Notes: generated by a model not told the origin, from the letters alone. Counted from the stretch's first letter, positions 25,307 to 34,419 are shown. The stretch is DNA of 64,000 bases from CAZNOG01 sp964574635 (GCA_964574635.1 CAZNOG010000006.1:1-64000), one strand, 5' to 3'. Program-made: numbers and translations.

Positions 25307-26796
25307 ATGACTATTTCCAAACGAACGGCGCTTTTTCTCATCACCGTCTTCCTGACAGGGGAGTGCACTTCATTAACGCCCTTCACCTGCAAAATGACGG
25401 CGCCGTGCTGCGAAAAGGGGTGGCCGTTCCCACCGCCGACGACGCCTCGTACTTGGTTCCACCGGAAAATTTCATCGAAGGCAAAGGCTGGAAAAGCAAT
25501 TCCGCCGGAGACGCGGCCCTCACCACGCGCTCGCCCGGTTACGGAATGATCTACTTCCTGTTACGGGCCGCTTTCGGCAAACCGTGGGGCTTGCGCCTTA
25601 TGATCGCCTTTCAGGTGCTGCTCTACGCCGCAGCGGTGGTACGGGTGCCGGGGTTGGCGGAGGATCTGGGATTGACGAACAAACTCGGTTGGGGGCTGGC
25701 ATTGCTCTTCGCCATACTGCCCGGTTTTTGGGGCTTCTTGTCGTACACCCTTACCGAAGGGGTGGTGCCCGCTTTGGTGGTGCTGTTTCTCTCCTTTTTC
25801 CTGCGGTCTACGCACACGGGCATGCGAGACTTTGCCCTGGGCTGCCTTTTCTTGGCCGCGACCCTGTTGGTGAGGCCGGCCATGTTGGTTTGGGTGATTA
25901 CACCTCTTTTGTTGCTGTTCACTTTTTCCGGCGTTTTGAAGGCAAAGCAAGGCTTGGCGTTGTGGATCTTGATGTTGCTTCCCTTGGGAGGTTGGCAATT
26001 GTATATGAAGGCAAGTACCGGAAAATGGCAAGGGTTGCATCCCATTTACCACGACGACGCCAACACCTTGTTCCGACCCATTCACCGCGACATATGGAAC
26101 TATCACAAAGCTTGGGGCCAACGGGGTGTGGACTTTCATCGGGGCATAGACCGGTTGTGGCGCGCAGCCCTGAACGGCGGCGACCCGGAACGGCCCGTTC
26201 GGGAGTTGATCGCCGGTACCGATCCACGTGCGCAAGCGCTGATCGGGGATTCCGCTTTGCATTCGGCCTACCTCGATTACTTCGGGATTTTGGTAAAACA
26301 GGCACCTTATTATAAGGACAACCGCGTTCTATCGGGAATAACCGACGAGGAAGGGCGGCTCTCGGAAAAATTCGACGAATTCCGAAACGCCTATGTCTCC
26401 GCGCATCCCCTCCACAGTTTCGTGGCGGTGCCTGCAAAGGTGTTTTGGGAACTGACGGGACACAGCAACTTGACCCTCTACGTTTTTCAAAAATCTTGGC
26501 GGGGAAATCCGGTTGTGGAAGCGCTGCGGGTCGTTTCATTCGCGATTCACTTCGGTGCGTTCGCGGTGTTCTTGCTTTCGATGCTTTTCTTCGTCCGTGA
26601 CCGAAAGTTGCTTGCAGTCGCATTGCCCATTTTGATTTACCTACTTTATCTCTGCGTGGTACAACGAGGCGTGGAAGAGCGGTACACGGCTCCCGTTTTG
26701 ATTCCCGTCGTGATTTTGTCTGCTTGTGCCCTTCAGCGTGTGGGTGAAAAACGGGGATGGATTCGCGTCGGGGGGGAGGGCCGCGGCTCCGAATGA
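25307..26796 (+). pseudogene. Polytopic membrane glycosyltransferase-like protein with apparent frameshift
   Basis: About 495 aa if repaired. The downstream frame encodes GVHFINALHLQNDG, then DDASYLVPPENF, TTRSPGYGMIYFLLR and some 9-10 membrane segments; the layout resembles GT39/ArnT-like lipid-linked sugar transferases, whose first loop carries acidic residues. That frame has no convincing N-terminus: upstream it reads through a dispersed motif. In the neighbouring frame ATG 25307 encodes MTISKRTALFLITVFLTG, a good first membrane helix, and leads straight into the main frame if one G were added to GGGG at 25358-25361. This could be a sequencing error, a recent mutation or a slipped tract. 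Sugar specificity unknown. Confidence 0.65.
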
Positions 26797-27058
26797 GCGC
26801 AACTTCGTTGGGAAAGTCCGACCGTGCAAGGACGCAGGGCGGTATCCCCTCCGCGTCAAGGCCACGCGTGGCCCGGAGAGAGGCAGCGACCACCGGAAGC
26901 TCGCGCCTCGCCGTGGCCACGGGCGGACTTGAGGTGGCGGGATAAAGCCCGAAGGCCGACCCCGACCCGAAAATTGAATGAGCCCCGCACACGCGGAATT
27001 GCCGTCGGTCGGGGGTGCACCCAAATCATAAATCCACAGCAAAAATGCAGGCAATTAG
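26797..27058 (+). ncRNA. Candidate structured RNA of unknown class
   Basis: GC-rich 262-bp stretch between the membrane protein stop and the thrS promoter; no coherent protein in any frame. Self-complementary segments: AAGTCCG 26814-26820 with CGGACTT 26924-26930; hairpin 26831-26857 (GACGC/GCGTC); palindromes GGCCACGCGTGGCC (26860-26873) and CCGTGGCCACGG (26911-26922); CCCCGACC 26960-26967 with GGTCGGGG 27007-27014. It lies upstream of the thrS -7 element, so it would be a separate transcript, not the thrS leader. Strand is a guess. Compact GC-rich DNA can pair by chance. Confidence 0.35.
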
Positions 27059-27066
27059 TATCTTTG
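27059..27066 (+). promoter_or_regulatory. -7 promoter element of the thrS-infC-rpmI-rplT operon
   Basis: TATCTTTG, exact TAnnTTTG, 30 nt before the thrS ATG. Confidence 0.65.
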
Positions 27067-27096
27067 TGCCTTCAAAAAAACCAGACTTCGGCTGAA

Positions 27097-29043
27097 ATGA
27101 ACATCGAAATCACGTTGCCCGACGGGTCGAAACGCACTTATCCTTCGGGGATTACGGCCTTGGAAATCGCCCGGGACATCAGCGAAGGCTTGGCGCGCAA
27201 TGTGCTGGCCGCCAAAGTGAACGGCGAAGTACGGGACGCCACGCGCCCCATTGATACCGACGCCTCCATCACCCTGCTGACTTGGAACGACGACGAGGGG
27301 AAATCCACCATGTGGCATTCATCCGCGCACCTCATGGCCGAAGCGCTGCAGCATTTTTACCCGGACGTGAAGTTCGCCATCGGGCCGCCCATAGAAAACG
27401 GATTTTACTACGACATCGATCTGGGCGAGGAAACCATCAGCGACCGCGATTTTGAAAAAATCGAGAAAAAAATGCTGGAATTGGCGCGGGAAAAAAACCC
27501 GTACCTCCGCAAGGAAGTGAGCAAAGCCGACGCCTTGGAGTATTACCGCGAAAAGGGCGACGAGTACAAACTCGAACTGATCGAAGACCTGGAAGACGGG
27601 GAAATCACTTTCTATACGCAAGGCGGGTTTACGGATTTGTGCCGTGGTCCGCATATTCCCGATACCGGATACATTAAGGCGGTAAAGCTCATGGCCACTG
27701 CGGGGGCGTACTGGCGGGGGGATGAAAAGAACAAGCAGCTCACCCGGATTTACGGTGTGAGTTTTCCGAAACAAAAGGATTTGAAAGAGTACCTCCAGTT
27801 GTTGGAGGAAGCCCAAAAGCGGGATCACCGCAAGTTGGGTAAGGAAATGGGGTTGTTCACCTTCTCGCGGCGCGTGGGGGCGGGACTTCCTCTGTGGCTC
27901 CCCAAAGGGGCTGCGCTGCGCGAACGTCTGATCGACTTTCTGCAAAAAGCGCAGAAAAAAGCCGGGTATTTGCCGGTGGTCACCCCACACATCGGCGGCA
28001 AGGAACTGTACGTGACCTCCGGGCACTACGCCAAATACGGACAGGATTCCTTCCACCCGATCACCACGCCGCACGAGGGCGAAGAGTACTTGCTCAAGCC
28101 CATGAACTGCCCTCACCACTGCGAGATCTACCGCGCGGAACCCAGATCGTACAAGGATTTGCCCCTGCGCCTGGCCGAGTTCGGCACGGTGTATCGGTAT
28201 GAGCAGAGCGGTGAGCTGCACGGTTTGACGCGGGTGCGGGGATTCACCCAAGACGACGCCCACCTTTTCTGCACGCCCGACCAGGTGAAGGAAGAGTTCG
28301 TGAAGGTGATCGATCTGGTGCTGTATGTGCTGAACACCTTGGGTTTCGAAGATTTCACGGCGCAGATATCGCTTCGCGATCCCAACGATCCCGACAAATA
28401 CATAGGCAGCGACGAGAATTGGGAGCGCGCCGAGCGGGAGATTCGCGAAGCGGTGGAGGAATCGGGATTGAAGTACGTCGCCTTGGAAGGGGAAGCGGCT
28501 TTTTACGGTCCGAAATTGGACTTCATGATTCGCGACGCCATCGGGCGGAAATGGCAATTGGGTACCATACAGGTGGATTACACATTGCCGGAGCGCTTCG
28601 AACTGGAATACACCGGTGCGGACAACAAAAAGCACCGGCCGGTGATGATCCACCGCGCCCCTTTCGGCAGCATGGAACGCTTTGTGGCCCTGCTCATTGA
28701 GCACAGTGCAGGGAAATTCCCCTTGTGGCTGATCCCCACGCAAGTAAACATCCTTCCGGTGAGCGACAAGTTCAACAAATACGCGAAAAGTGTTTTGAAC
28801 GAGCTAAATAATTACGATATTCGCGCCCACGTTGACGAAAGGAACGAAAAAGTGGGTCGCAAGATCCGCGATTCCGAGTTGGAGAAGGTGCCTTACATGT
28901 TGATTGTAGGTGAAGAGGAAGAGAAATCGGGAACCGTGTCCGTTCGAAAACAAGGCGAAGGCGATCAAGGCGTACACACCGTGAAGGCTTTTGCCGGGAT
29001 CATTGAAAAAGAAGTGGCGACAGAGTTGAGCGCCCATACATAA
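27097..29043 (+). CDS. thrS: Threonine-tRNA ligase
   Basis: 648 aa. Charges tRNA-Thr with threonine. Order: N-terminal TGS domain (MNIEITLPDGSKRTYPSG), editing domain with HSSAHLMAEALQHFYPD, catalytic class II core with the zinc ligand Cys in PMNCPHHCEIY and motif 2 near RLAEFGTVYRYEQSGELHGL, motif 3 around PVMIHRAPFGSMERFVALL, and the anticodon-binding domain near the end (LIPTQVNILPVSDKF). The ATG at 27097 gives the family N-terminus and follows the promoter; the longer upstream frame passes through the promoter and the possible RNA. First gene of the translation operon. Confidence 0.97.
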   Translation: MNIEITLPDGSKRTYPSGITALEIARDISEGLARNVLAAKVNGEVRDATRPIDTDASITLLTWNDDEGKSTMWHSSAHLMAEALQHFYPDVKFAIGPPIENGFYYDIDLGEETISDRDFEKIEKKMLELAREKNPYLRKEVSKADALEYYREKGDEYKLELIEDLEDGEITFYTQGGFTDLCRGPHIPDTGYIKAVKLMATAGAYWRGDEKNKQLTRIYGVSFPKQKDLKEYLQLLEEAQKRDHRKLGKEMGLFTFSRRVGAGLPLWLPKGAALRERLIDFLQKAQKKAGYLPVVTPHIGGKELYVTSGHYAKYGQDSFHPITTPHEGEEYLLKPMNCPHHCEIYRAEPRSYKDLPLRLAEFGTVYRYEQSGELHGLTRVRGFTQDDAHLFCTPDQVKEEFVKVIDLVLYVLNTLGFEDFTAQISLRDPNDPDKYIGSDENWERAEREIREAVEESGLKYVALEGEAAFYGPKLDFMIRDAIGRKWQLGTIQVDYTLPERFELEYTGADNKKHRPVMIHRAPFGSMERFVALLIEHSAGKFPLWLIPTQVNILPVSDKFNKYAKSVLNELNNYDIRAHVDERNEKVGRKIRDSELEKVPYMLIVGEEEEKSGTVSVRKQGEGDQGVHTVKAFAGIIEKEVATELSAHT

Positions 29044-29060
29044 ACCAAAACACACAAGTC

Positions 29061-29612
29061 ATAGCCAAGAGATTTCAAAAGAGAGGAGCGCGGCGGGTCA
29101 TTAAAGAAGATCCGCACCGCATCAACGAGAAAATAAGAGCAAAAACAGTGCGGGTGGTCGGCGACGACATCGGCTCGCAAGTCGTATCCTTGGAAGAGGC
29201 CCTGAAGATGGCCCGGGAACGGGAATTGGATTTGGTGGAAATCGCACCGTCGGCCGATCCGCCGGTGTGCAAGATCATCGATTACAAGAAGTTCCTGTAC
29301 GACCAGAAGAAGAAACAGAAAGAGCTTAAGAACAAGCAGCAGAAGGTCACCATCAAGGAGATCCGATTCGGTCCCAACACCGATGACCACGACTTCGAGT
29401 TCAAGCTCAACCACGCCAGAAAATTCCTCGAAGAGGGTTCCAAAGTAAAAGCCTACGTGTTTTTCAAAGGGAGAACCATCGTTTTCAAGGAGCGCGGTGA
29501 ATTGCTTCTGCTTCGGTTCGCCAAAGAAGTGAGCGACTTGGGTTCGATCGAACAACTGCCCAAACTGGAAGGAAAACGGATGATCATGATGATCAACCCC
29601 AAAAAAAGCTGA
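29061..29612 (+). CDS. infC: Translation initiation factor IF-3 (AUA start)
   Basis: 183 aa. Binds the 30S subunit and checks start-codon pairing. N-domain: KEDPHRINEKIRAKTVRVVG, with SLEEALKMARERELDLVEIA and PPVCKIIDYKKFLYDQ; C-domain: IKEIRFGPNTDDHDFEFKL and KAYVFFKGRTIVFKERG. No ATG, GTG or TTG stands at the proper N-terminus: GTG 29148 would delete KEDPHRINEKIR. In-frame ATA at 29061 gives (M)AKRFQKRGARRVIKEDP, the length and basic character expected; ATT at 29100 is the alternative. IF-3 genes are known for rare starts that permit autoregulation. The ATA is 17 bp after the thrS stop. Confidence 0.9.
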   Translation: MAKRFQKRGARRVIKEDPHRINEKIRAKTVRVVGDDIGSQVVSLEEALKMARERELDLVEIAPSADPPVCKIIDYKKFLYDQKKKQKELKNKQQKVTIKEIRFGPNTDDHDFEFKLNHARKFLEEGSKVKAYVFFKGRTIVFKERGELLLLRFAKEVSDLGSIEQLPKLEGKRMIMMINPKKS

Positions 29613-29652
29613 GTAATATCCCCTGATTTTTGAACGTTCAAATCACCATCCA

Positions 29653-29850
29653 ATGCCAAAAATGAAAACCGTGTCGAGTGCCAAAAAGAGATTTTCTTTT
29701 ACCGGTACCGGCAAAATCAAGAGAAAAAACGCTTTCAAAAGCCACATTCTCACCAAAAAAACCACCAAGCAAAAGCGTCGCTTGACCCAGACGAGTCTGG
29801 TAGCCGACGTCGATGCACCGGCGGTAAAAAACATGCTCAACAAAGGGTAA
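29653..29850 (+). CDS. rpmI: Ribosomal protein bL35
   Basis: 65 aa, very basic, the normal bL35 length. MPKMKTVSSAKKRFSFTGTG and KIKRKNAFKSHILTKKTTKQ match the family; LTQTSLVADVDAPAVKNML ends it. Component of the large ribosomal subunit. Third gene of the thrS-infC-rpmI-rplT order conserved across bacteria, 40 bp after infC. Confidence 0.97.
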   Translation: MPKMKTVSSAKKRFSFTGTGKIKRKNAFKSHILTKKTTKQKRRLTQTSLVADVDAPAVKNMLNKG

Positions 29851-29956
29851 TGCGGCGTTGATTCGCACGCTAAGCCCACAGGTTACTAATCCAGGGACCG
29901 AGTAAAAAAACGAGATCGCTTCAAAGCGGCACTCTTTCCCAAAAAAACAAAGAAAA

Positions 29957-30301
29957 ATGCCAAAGTCAACCAACTCCGTCGCCGCTAAGGCAAGACGTAA
30001 AAAAGTTCTCAAGCAGACCAAAGGTTATTTCGGACGCCGTAAAAACGTGTATACGGTTGCGAAAAACGCTTTGGAAAAAGGCCTTGTATACCAGTACAGG
30101 GACAGACGCCAAAAGAAACGCAACTTCAGGGCGCTGTGGATTCAGCGCATCAACGCCGGTGCCCGAGAGCACGGCATGTCCTACTCCGAGCTCATGGGGA
30201 AGCTCAGTGCAAAAGACGTTCAACTCAACCGAAAGGTATTGGCCGATTTGGCCATGAACCACCCCGAGGCTTTCAAAGCCGTAGTGGATTCGGTAAAGTA
30301 A
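29957..30301 (+). CDS. rplT: Ribosomal protein bL20
   Basis: 114 aa, normal bL20 length. Contains KGYFGRRKNVYTVAKNALEK, YQYRDRRQKKRNFRALWIQR and INAGAREHGMSYSELMGKL, all family signatures. Early assembly protein of the 50S subunit and, in several bacteria, a translational repressor of its own operon. 106 bp separate it from rpmI. A hairpin with T-run follows 46 bp after the stop. Confidence 0.97.
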   Translation: MPKSTNSVAAKARRKKVLKQTKGYFGRRKNVYTVAKNALEKGLVYQYRDRRQKKRNFRALWIQRINAGAREHGMSYSELMGKLSAKDVQLNRKVLADLAMNHPEAFKAVVDSVK

Positions 30302-30347
30302 TCCGCTTCCTTTGCCTAAGGGAGCCGATATTCTCAGCTCATTGGAA

Positions 30348-30374
30348 AACGCCGCGCAACCCGCGGCGTTTTTT
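30348..30374 (+). terminator. Intrinsic terminator of the rplT operon
   Basis: AACGCCGCG / CGCGGCGTT, 9-bp perfect stem with a 5-nt loop, followed by TTTT. Sits where thrS-infC-rpmI-rplT transcription should stop. Confidence 0.85.
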
Positions 30375-30549
30375 CATTTTCCGGATATTTCCCCCACCTC
30401 CCCGGCGCAACCCCCACCGGTTTTTCATCGTAGGTACCCGGGTAATCACCACAATAAGACCGGAAAAAAAAAGTTGAATGTGGGCGATCATCAAAAACCT
30501 CCTGTTGATATGTTTCGCGTATCACGCCTCCGATCGCACCTGCAACGCA

Positions 30550-30557
30550 TAGTTTTG
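30550..30557 (+). promoter_or_regulatory. -7-like element before the M23 peptidase gene
   Basis: TAGTTTTG, exact TAnnTTTG, only 6 nt before the ATG at 30564. Either the mRNA has almost no leader or this match is by chance. Confidence 0.4.
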
Positions 30558-30563
30558 CCTGAC

Positions 30564-31439
30564 ATGAAGCCATTTACCCCCTTGATTCTGGGCGCCGCAC
30601 TCTTGCTGGCGTCGACGCAAGCACACTCCCAAGTGCTGCTCTCCGAAAACACCCCGTTTTTCAACGTGTTTGCCGACGGCAAGGCACCGGCCGAACCCGA
30701 AACCAACGTGCCGGCTTGGACCATCAACGACTCTTTGTACCGCATTCCCGCCTACGACGTCTACTGCTCGTGGAACACCAAACGCGTACACCCCTACTCC
30801 GTCAACCTCACCACGATGACCGATACCGTGCCCATCGTGTTGGCGTACGATACCTGCTGCTACTCCCCGCCATTCGTCGGGCGCATGACATCCGATTTCG
30901 GACCTCGGCGCAACCGCCACCACTACGGGGTCGACATCAAGCTGAACACCGGCGACGATGTGAAAAGCACCTTCGAAGGCGTGGTGCGCATCGCACATTA
31001 CGACCGCGATTACGGACGAGTGGTGGTGGTGCGGCACAGCAACGGCCTCGAAACCCTTTACGCCCACCTGTCCAAACTCATGGTAAGGGAAGGCGATTGG
31101 GTGGAAGCGGGTGACGTGATCGGCCTGGGCGGCAACACCGGGCGAAGCACCGGCAGCCACCTGCACTTCGAAGTGAGGTACCTCGGTGAGCCCATCAACC
31201 CCAACGACCTCATCGATTGGGAAACCGGACAACTGGTCTCCGATACGCTTCATCTCAACAAAACGCACTTCGAATACCTCGCCGAACTCCGCAAAAGGAA
31301 GTACCACACCATTCGCAGCGGCGACACCCTGTCGGCCATTGCACGCCGATACGGCACCTCGGTGAGTCGACTGTGCAAACTCAACAACATCAGCACTTCC
31401 ACGACCTTGCGTATCGGCAGGGTACTGCGGTACAATTGA
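30564..31439 (+). CDS. M23 peptidase with C-terminal LysM domain
   Basis: 291 aa. Signal peptide MKPFTPLILGAALLLASTQA, then an M23 (LytM) domain with metal/catalytic residues in SDFGPRRNRHHYGVDIKL (H-x8-D pattern), LETLYAHLS and GSHLHFEVRYLG (HxH), and a LysM peptidoglycan-binding motif YHTIRSGDTLSAIARRYGTS near the C-terminus. It is expected to cleave peptidoglycan cross-bridges or activate amidases in the periplasm. ATG 30564 starts exactly at the signal peptide; in-frame upstream codons reach ATG 30510. Next gene is PBP1A, so a cell-wall role fits. Confidence 0.9.
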   Translation: MKPFTPLILGAALLLASTQAHSQVLLSENTPFFNVFADGKAPAEPETNVPAWTINDSLYRIPAYDVYCSWNTKRVHPYSVNLTTMTDTVPIVLAYDTCCYSPPFVGRMTSDFGPRRNRHHYGVDIKLNTGDDVKSTFEGVVRIAHYDRDYGRVVVVRHSNGLETLYAHLSKLMVREGDWVEAGDVIGLGGNTGRSTGSHLHFEVRYLGEPINPNDLIDWETGQLVSDTLHLNKTHFEYLAELRKRKYHTIRSGDTLSAIARRYGTSVSRLCKLNNISTSTTLRIGRVLRYN

Positions 31440-31651
31440 TCGACCGGAGGGACGGGCGGTATTGTTTGGGTCTTTGGGTTCTCTCCGCTCTCCGTCTCCC
31501 TCGGAATCGCGTGAAAATCCCGCAGGTCGTCTCCCTCTTTTCCCACTCGGCGAACGTGCGCGGCTTCCCGGCGCAACCCGACATTTTCTCCCGTCACAGG
31601 AAAAAATCACGGTTCAACCCCATCCGATAAATGCGGGTGTGGTGCAATGAT

Positions 31652-31659
31652 TACCTTCG
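31652..31659 (+). promoter_or_regulatory. Possible -7 element for PBP1A
   Basis: TACCTTCG, one mismatch to TAnnTTTG, 90 nt before the ATG at 31750. Confidence 0.35.
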
Positions 31660-31672
31660 CGTGCCGTTAATT

Positions 31673-31699
31673 TTCGGCGCGGTGCCGATCGGCGCCGAA
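31673..31699 (+). promoter_or_regulatory. Hairpin in the PBP1A leader
   Basis: Perfect 8-bp stem TTCGGCGC/GCGCCGAA around an 11-nt loop, 50 nt before the start codon. No T-run follows, so not a terminator. Role unknown. Confidence 0.4.
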
Positions 31700-31749
31700 C
31701 CTTTAGCCGCTCCCCATGTTTGGCGGTAGACTTCCAACGCGCAGTCCCA

Positions 31750-34194
31750 ATGCCCACACCAAAGAGAAAACCCACGAAATCACGAGCCAAAAAATCCTCC
31801 GCAGGAAGTGCGGGTGCCGGGAAGAGAAAAAGCACGGCCAAGAAACGCGGGAAGAAAACCGGAAAGAAGAAGTCGCTCAACCGCAAATTGCTGAAGTGGG
31901 GAGCAGCCCTGGTCGCACTGGGCGTACTGGCGTTATTCGCCTTGTTCGGTGCGGTGTACATCGGGCTTTTCGGCGCGTTGCCTTCCGAAGAAGACCTTCG
32001 CAACATCCACAACGCCAACGCCGCCGAGATCTACTCTTCCGACGGCAAGCTCTTGGGCACGTACCACATCCAGAACCGTTCCAGCGTGGAATTCACCGAA
32101 ATTCCACAAACCGTCGTCGACGCGCTGATCAGCACCGAAGACAGTCGGTATTTCGAACACGAGGGCATCGATTTTTACAGCATTCCACGCGTGGTGATCC
32201 GCACCATCCTACTCGGCGACCGTTCGGCGGGCGGTGGAAGCACCATTTCACAGCAATTGGTCAAAAACGTGTTCGGCCGCCAACGCCACGGCTTACTGTC
32301 GATTCCTGTCAACAAACTCAAAGAGAACATTACCGCGCTGAAACTCGAAGACACCTATTCGAAGCAGGAAATCATCGCCCTCTACCTGAACACCGTGAGC
32401 TTCGGCGAAAACGTGTACGGCATCAAAGCGGCGGGAAGGCGCTTCTTCAACAAAGACCTCGACGATCTGGAGGTACAGGAAATCGCCACGCTGATCGGCA
32501 TGCTCAAAGCCAATACCACGTACAATCCCCGCCTCTACCCCGAGGCGTCCATGGAAAGGCGGAACGTGGTCTTGGCGTTGATGGCCCAAAACGGACACAT
32601 CGATGTGGCGGAATTGAACGAACTCCAATCCAAGCCTTTGGGCCTCGATTACCGCAACCTTCAGGGTCGGGACGGCTCTGCTCCCTATTTGCGTGCATTC
32701 TTGCGCAACCGGGTCGAAGACTTGCTCGCCCATACCGATCGGGGTGACGGCAGTCCGTACGATTTGCTCAGCGACGGATTGAGGATTACCCTCACCATCA
32801 ACGCCCATATGCAGGAAAAAGCGGAGACGGTCGTAAAGAAGAGAATGGCCGAAATCCAGAAAACTTTCGACGCACACTGGGAAGGCAGAAGGCCGGGAGG
32901 ATTGAACGAGGATTTTTTGTGGGCTGAAGCGCGGAAGACCCCGAGATACAAAGCCATGCAAGCCGCCGGAGCGGACAAAGCGAGCTTGGAAAAAGCCTTC
33001 ACCACTCCGGTGGAAACGGTGGTGTTCTCACCGGACGGGCCGCGGAAAATGACGCTGAGCCCCCTCGATTCCATCGCCTACCACCAAATGATCCTGCAAG
33101 CGGGATTTTTGGCGGTGGAATCCGAAACCGGAAAGGTGCTCGCATACGTGGGCGGAACGGACCACGCCTTCTTCCCGCACGACCACGTGCACGCCAAACG
33201 CCAAGTGGGGTCGACCTTCAAGCCCTTCGTCTATGCCACCGCCCTGGAGCACGGTTTCCAACCTTGCGATTATGTGGAGAACGAACGCATCATCTTTTCG
33301 AATTATGAGGACTGGTCGCCCGAAAATGCCGACGGAACCTACGGCGGTTGGTACACGCTCAAGGGTGGCTTGGCGAAATCGGCAAACGTGGTCGCGGCGC
33401 GGTTGATCGCCGAAACCGGACCGGAACCGGTGCGGGAAATGGCGAGTCGCAACGGAATCGAAAATCTGCCCAAGGGTCCGGCCATCGCGCTGGGAGTGGC
33501 GGACATCGCACTGGAAGACATGGTTCACGCCTACATTCCCTTTGCCACCGGTGGAGTGGCTTCGACCCTCCAATACGTCCTTCGCATCGAAACGCCGGAC
33601 GGAAAAGTGCTCTTCGACTTGGACGAAGACGTGGAAAACCGAAGAAAACGAGTGATGGACAGGGAAATCGCCGACACCATGCGCGAAATGCTGCGCACGG
33701 TCGTGGACAGCGGCACGGCGAGATCGCTACGAACGACCTTCGGCGTGCGCACACCCATGGGAGGAAAAACGGGAACCACCCAAAACAACGCCGACGGATG
33801 GTTCATATCCTTTACCCCGAAAGTGGTTTGCGGTGCGTGGGTGGGCGCCGAATCCCCGGCCGTGAGGTTTCGATCCACCGCATTGGGACAGGGTGCCGCC
33901 ACCGCCCTGCCCTTGGTCGCGGATTGGGTGAGGGCCTGTGAATCGGATGCGAAAACCGCCGCGGTCTTGGGCAAGAAATTCACCCCGGTGGACGAAGACA
34001 TCGTGCGGGACCTCGACTGTCCCCTCCACGTGGATTCCCGCATCGAATCGTTTTTCGACCGCCTGTTCAACCGCGACGCCGAGCCCCGGGAAAAACGCAT
34101 AGGCACGGACGGCACCGAAGATGAGGACGAAGATTCCGACCGCAAGGAAGGCGGGTGGATCAAGCGCTTGTTCAACAAGCTCAAGAAAAATTAG
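31750..34194 (+). CDS. mrcA: Class A penicillin-binding protein 1A
   Basis: 814 aa bifunctional peptidoglycan synthase. A Lys/Arg-rich cytoplasmic tail (residues 1-47) precedes one membrane helix (WGAALVALGVLALFALFGAV). Glycosyltransferase domain GT51: catalytic Glu in ISTEDSRYFEHEGIDFYS, GGGSTISQQLVKN, ALYLNTVSFGENVYGIKAAG. Transpeptidase: SxxK in QVGSTFKPFVYA, SxN in AKSANVVAARL, KTG in MGGKTGTTQNNADGWF. The C-terminal ~60 residues are an acidic/basic low-complexity tail (DGTEDEDEDSDRKEGG). ATG 31750 preferred over TTG 31720. Confidence 0.95.
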   Translation: MPTPKRKPTKSRAKKSSAGSAGAGKRKSTAKKRGKKTGKKKSLNRKLLKWGAALVALGVLALFALFGAVYIGLFGALPSEEDLRNIHNANAAEIYSSDGKLLGTYHIQNRSSVEFTEIPQTVVDALISTEDSRYFEHEGIDFYSIPRVVIRTILLGDRSAGGGSTISQQLVKNVFGRQRHGLLSIPVNKLKENITALKLEDTYSKQEIIALYLNTVSFGENVYGIKAAGRRFFNKDLDDLEVQEIATLIGMLKANTTYNPRLYPEASMERRNVVLALMAQNGHIDVAELNELQSKPLGLDYRNLQGRDGSAPYLRAFLRNRVEDLLAHTDRGDGSPYDLLSDGLRITLTINAHMQEKAETVVKKRMAEIQKTFDAHWEGRRPGGLNEDFLWAEARKTPRYKAMQAAGADKASLEKAFTTPVETVVFSPDGPRKMTLSPLDSIAYHQMILQAGFLAVESETGKVLAYVGGTDHAFFPHDHVHAKRQVGSTFKPFVYATALEHGFQPCDYVENERIIFSNYEDWSPENADGTYGGWYTLKGGLAKSANVVAARLIAETGPEPVREMASRNGIENLPKGPAIALGVADIALEDMVHAYIPFATGGVASTLQYVLRIETPDGKVLFDLDEDVENRRKRVMDREIADTMREMLRTVVDSGTARSLRTTFGVRTPMGGKTGTTQNNADGWFISFTPKVVCGAWVGAESPAVRFRSTALGQGAATALPLVADWVRACESDAKTAAVLGKKFTPVDEDIVRDLDCPLHVDSRIESFFDRLFNRDAEPREKRIGTDGTEDEDEDSDRKEGGWIKRLFNKLKKN

Positions 34195-34272
34195 GTAGGT
34201 CGGACAACGGATTTCATCGGTTTCATCACGCATCGTCTCCGATATACGCATGGTGACCCCGGAAAACCTCCC

Positions 34273-34300
34273 GCCCACAAAAACCCAAAACGCCCCTGCG
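34273..34300 (+). repeat. Dispersed intergenic motif, copy 5
   Basis: GCCCACAAAAACCCAAAA, then CGCCCCTGCG. Between PBP1A and tRNA-Ser. Shares the CCCTGCG tail with copies 1 and 2. Confidence 0.7.
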
Positions 34301-34369
34301 GTACGCCTGTGCGACCATAAATTCGAGTGCAAAATTCCAGGGATGTTGGAAGTCCAACCCCCGGAAAAG

Positions 34370-34402
34370 AAAAATCCCTCGACTGTGCAGTGAGGGATTT
34401 TT
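34370..34402. terminator. Intrinsic terminator downstream of tRNA-Ser
   Basis: AAAATCCCTC / GAGGGATTTT stem with an 11-nt loop; T-rich on both strands after the stem. Placed 19 nt past the tRNA 3' end on the minus strand. Confidence 0.8.
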
Positions 34403-34419
34403 CAAGTGACTGATCTTCA

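Larger units (their letters stand above)
31440..31749. other. Intergenic stretch upstream of PBP1A
   Basis: 310 bp without a convincing gene. Holds the -7-like element at 31652-31659 and an inverted repeat TTCGGCGC (31673-31680) / GCGCCGAA (31692-31699) that would form a hairpin in the PBP1A leader. Confidence 0.5.

Noticed and set aside
26797..27058. RNase P RNA
   Set aside because: GGAAAGTCCG (26811-26820) equals part of its conserved region I, but no ACAGAA-type region V or other conserved blocks are present and the stretch is too short.
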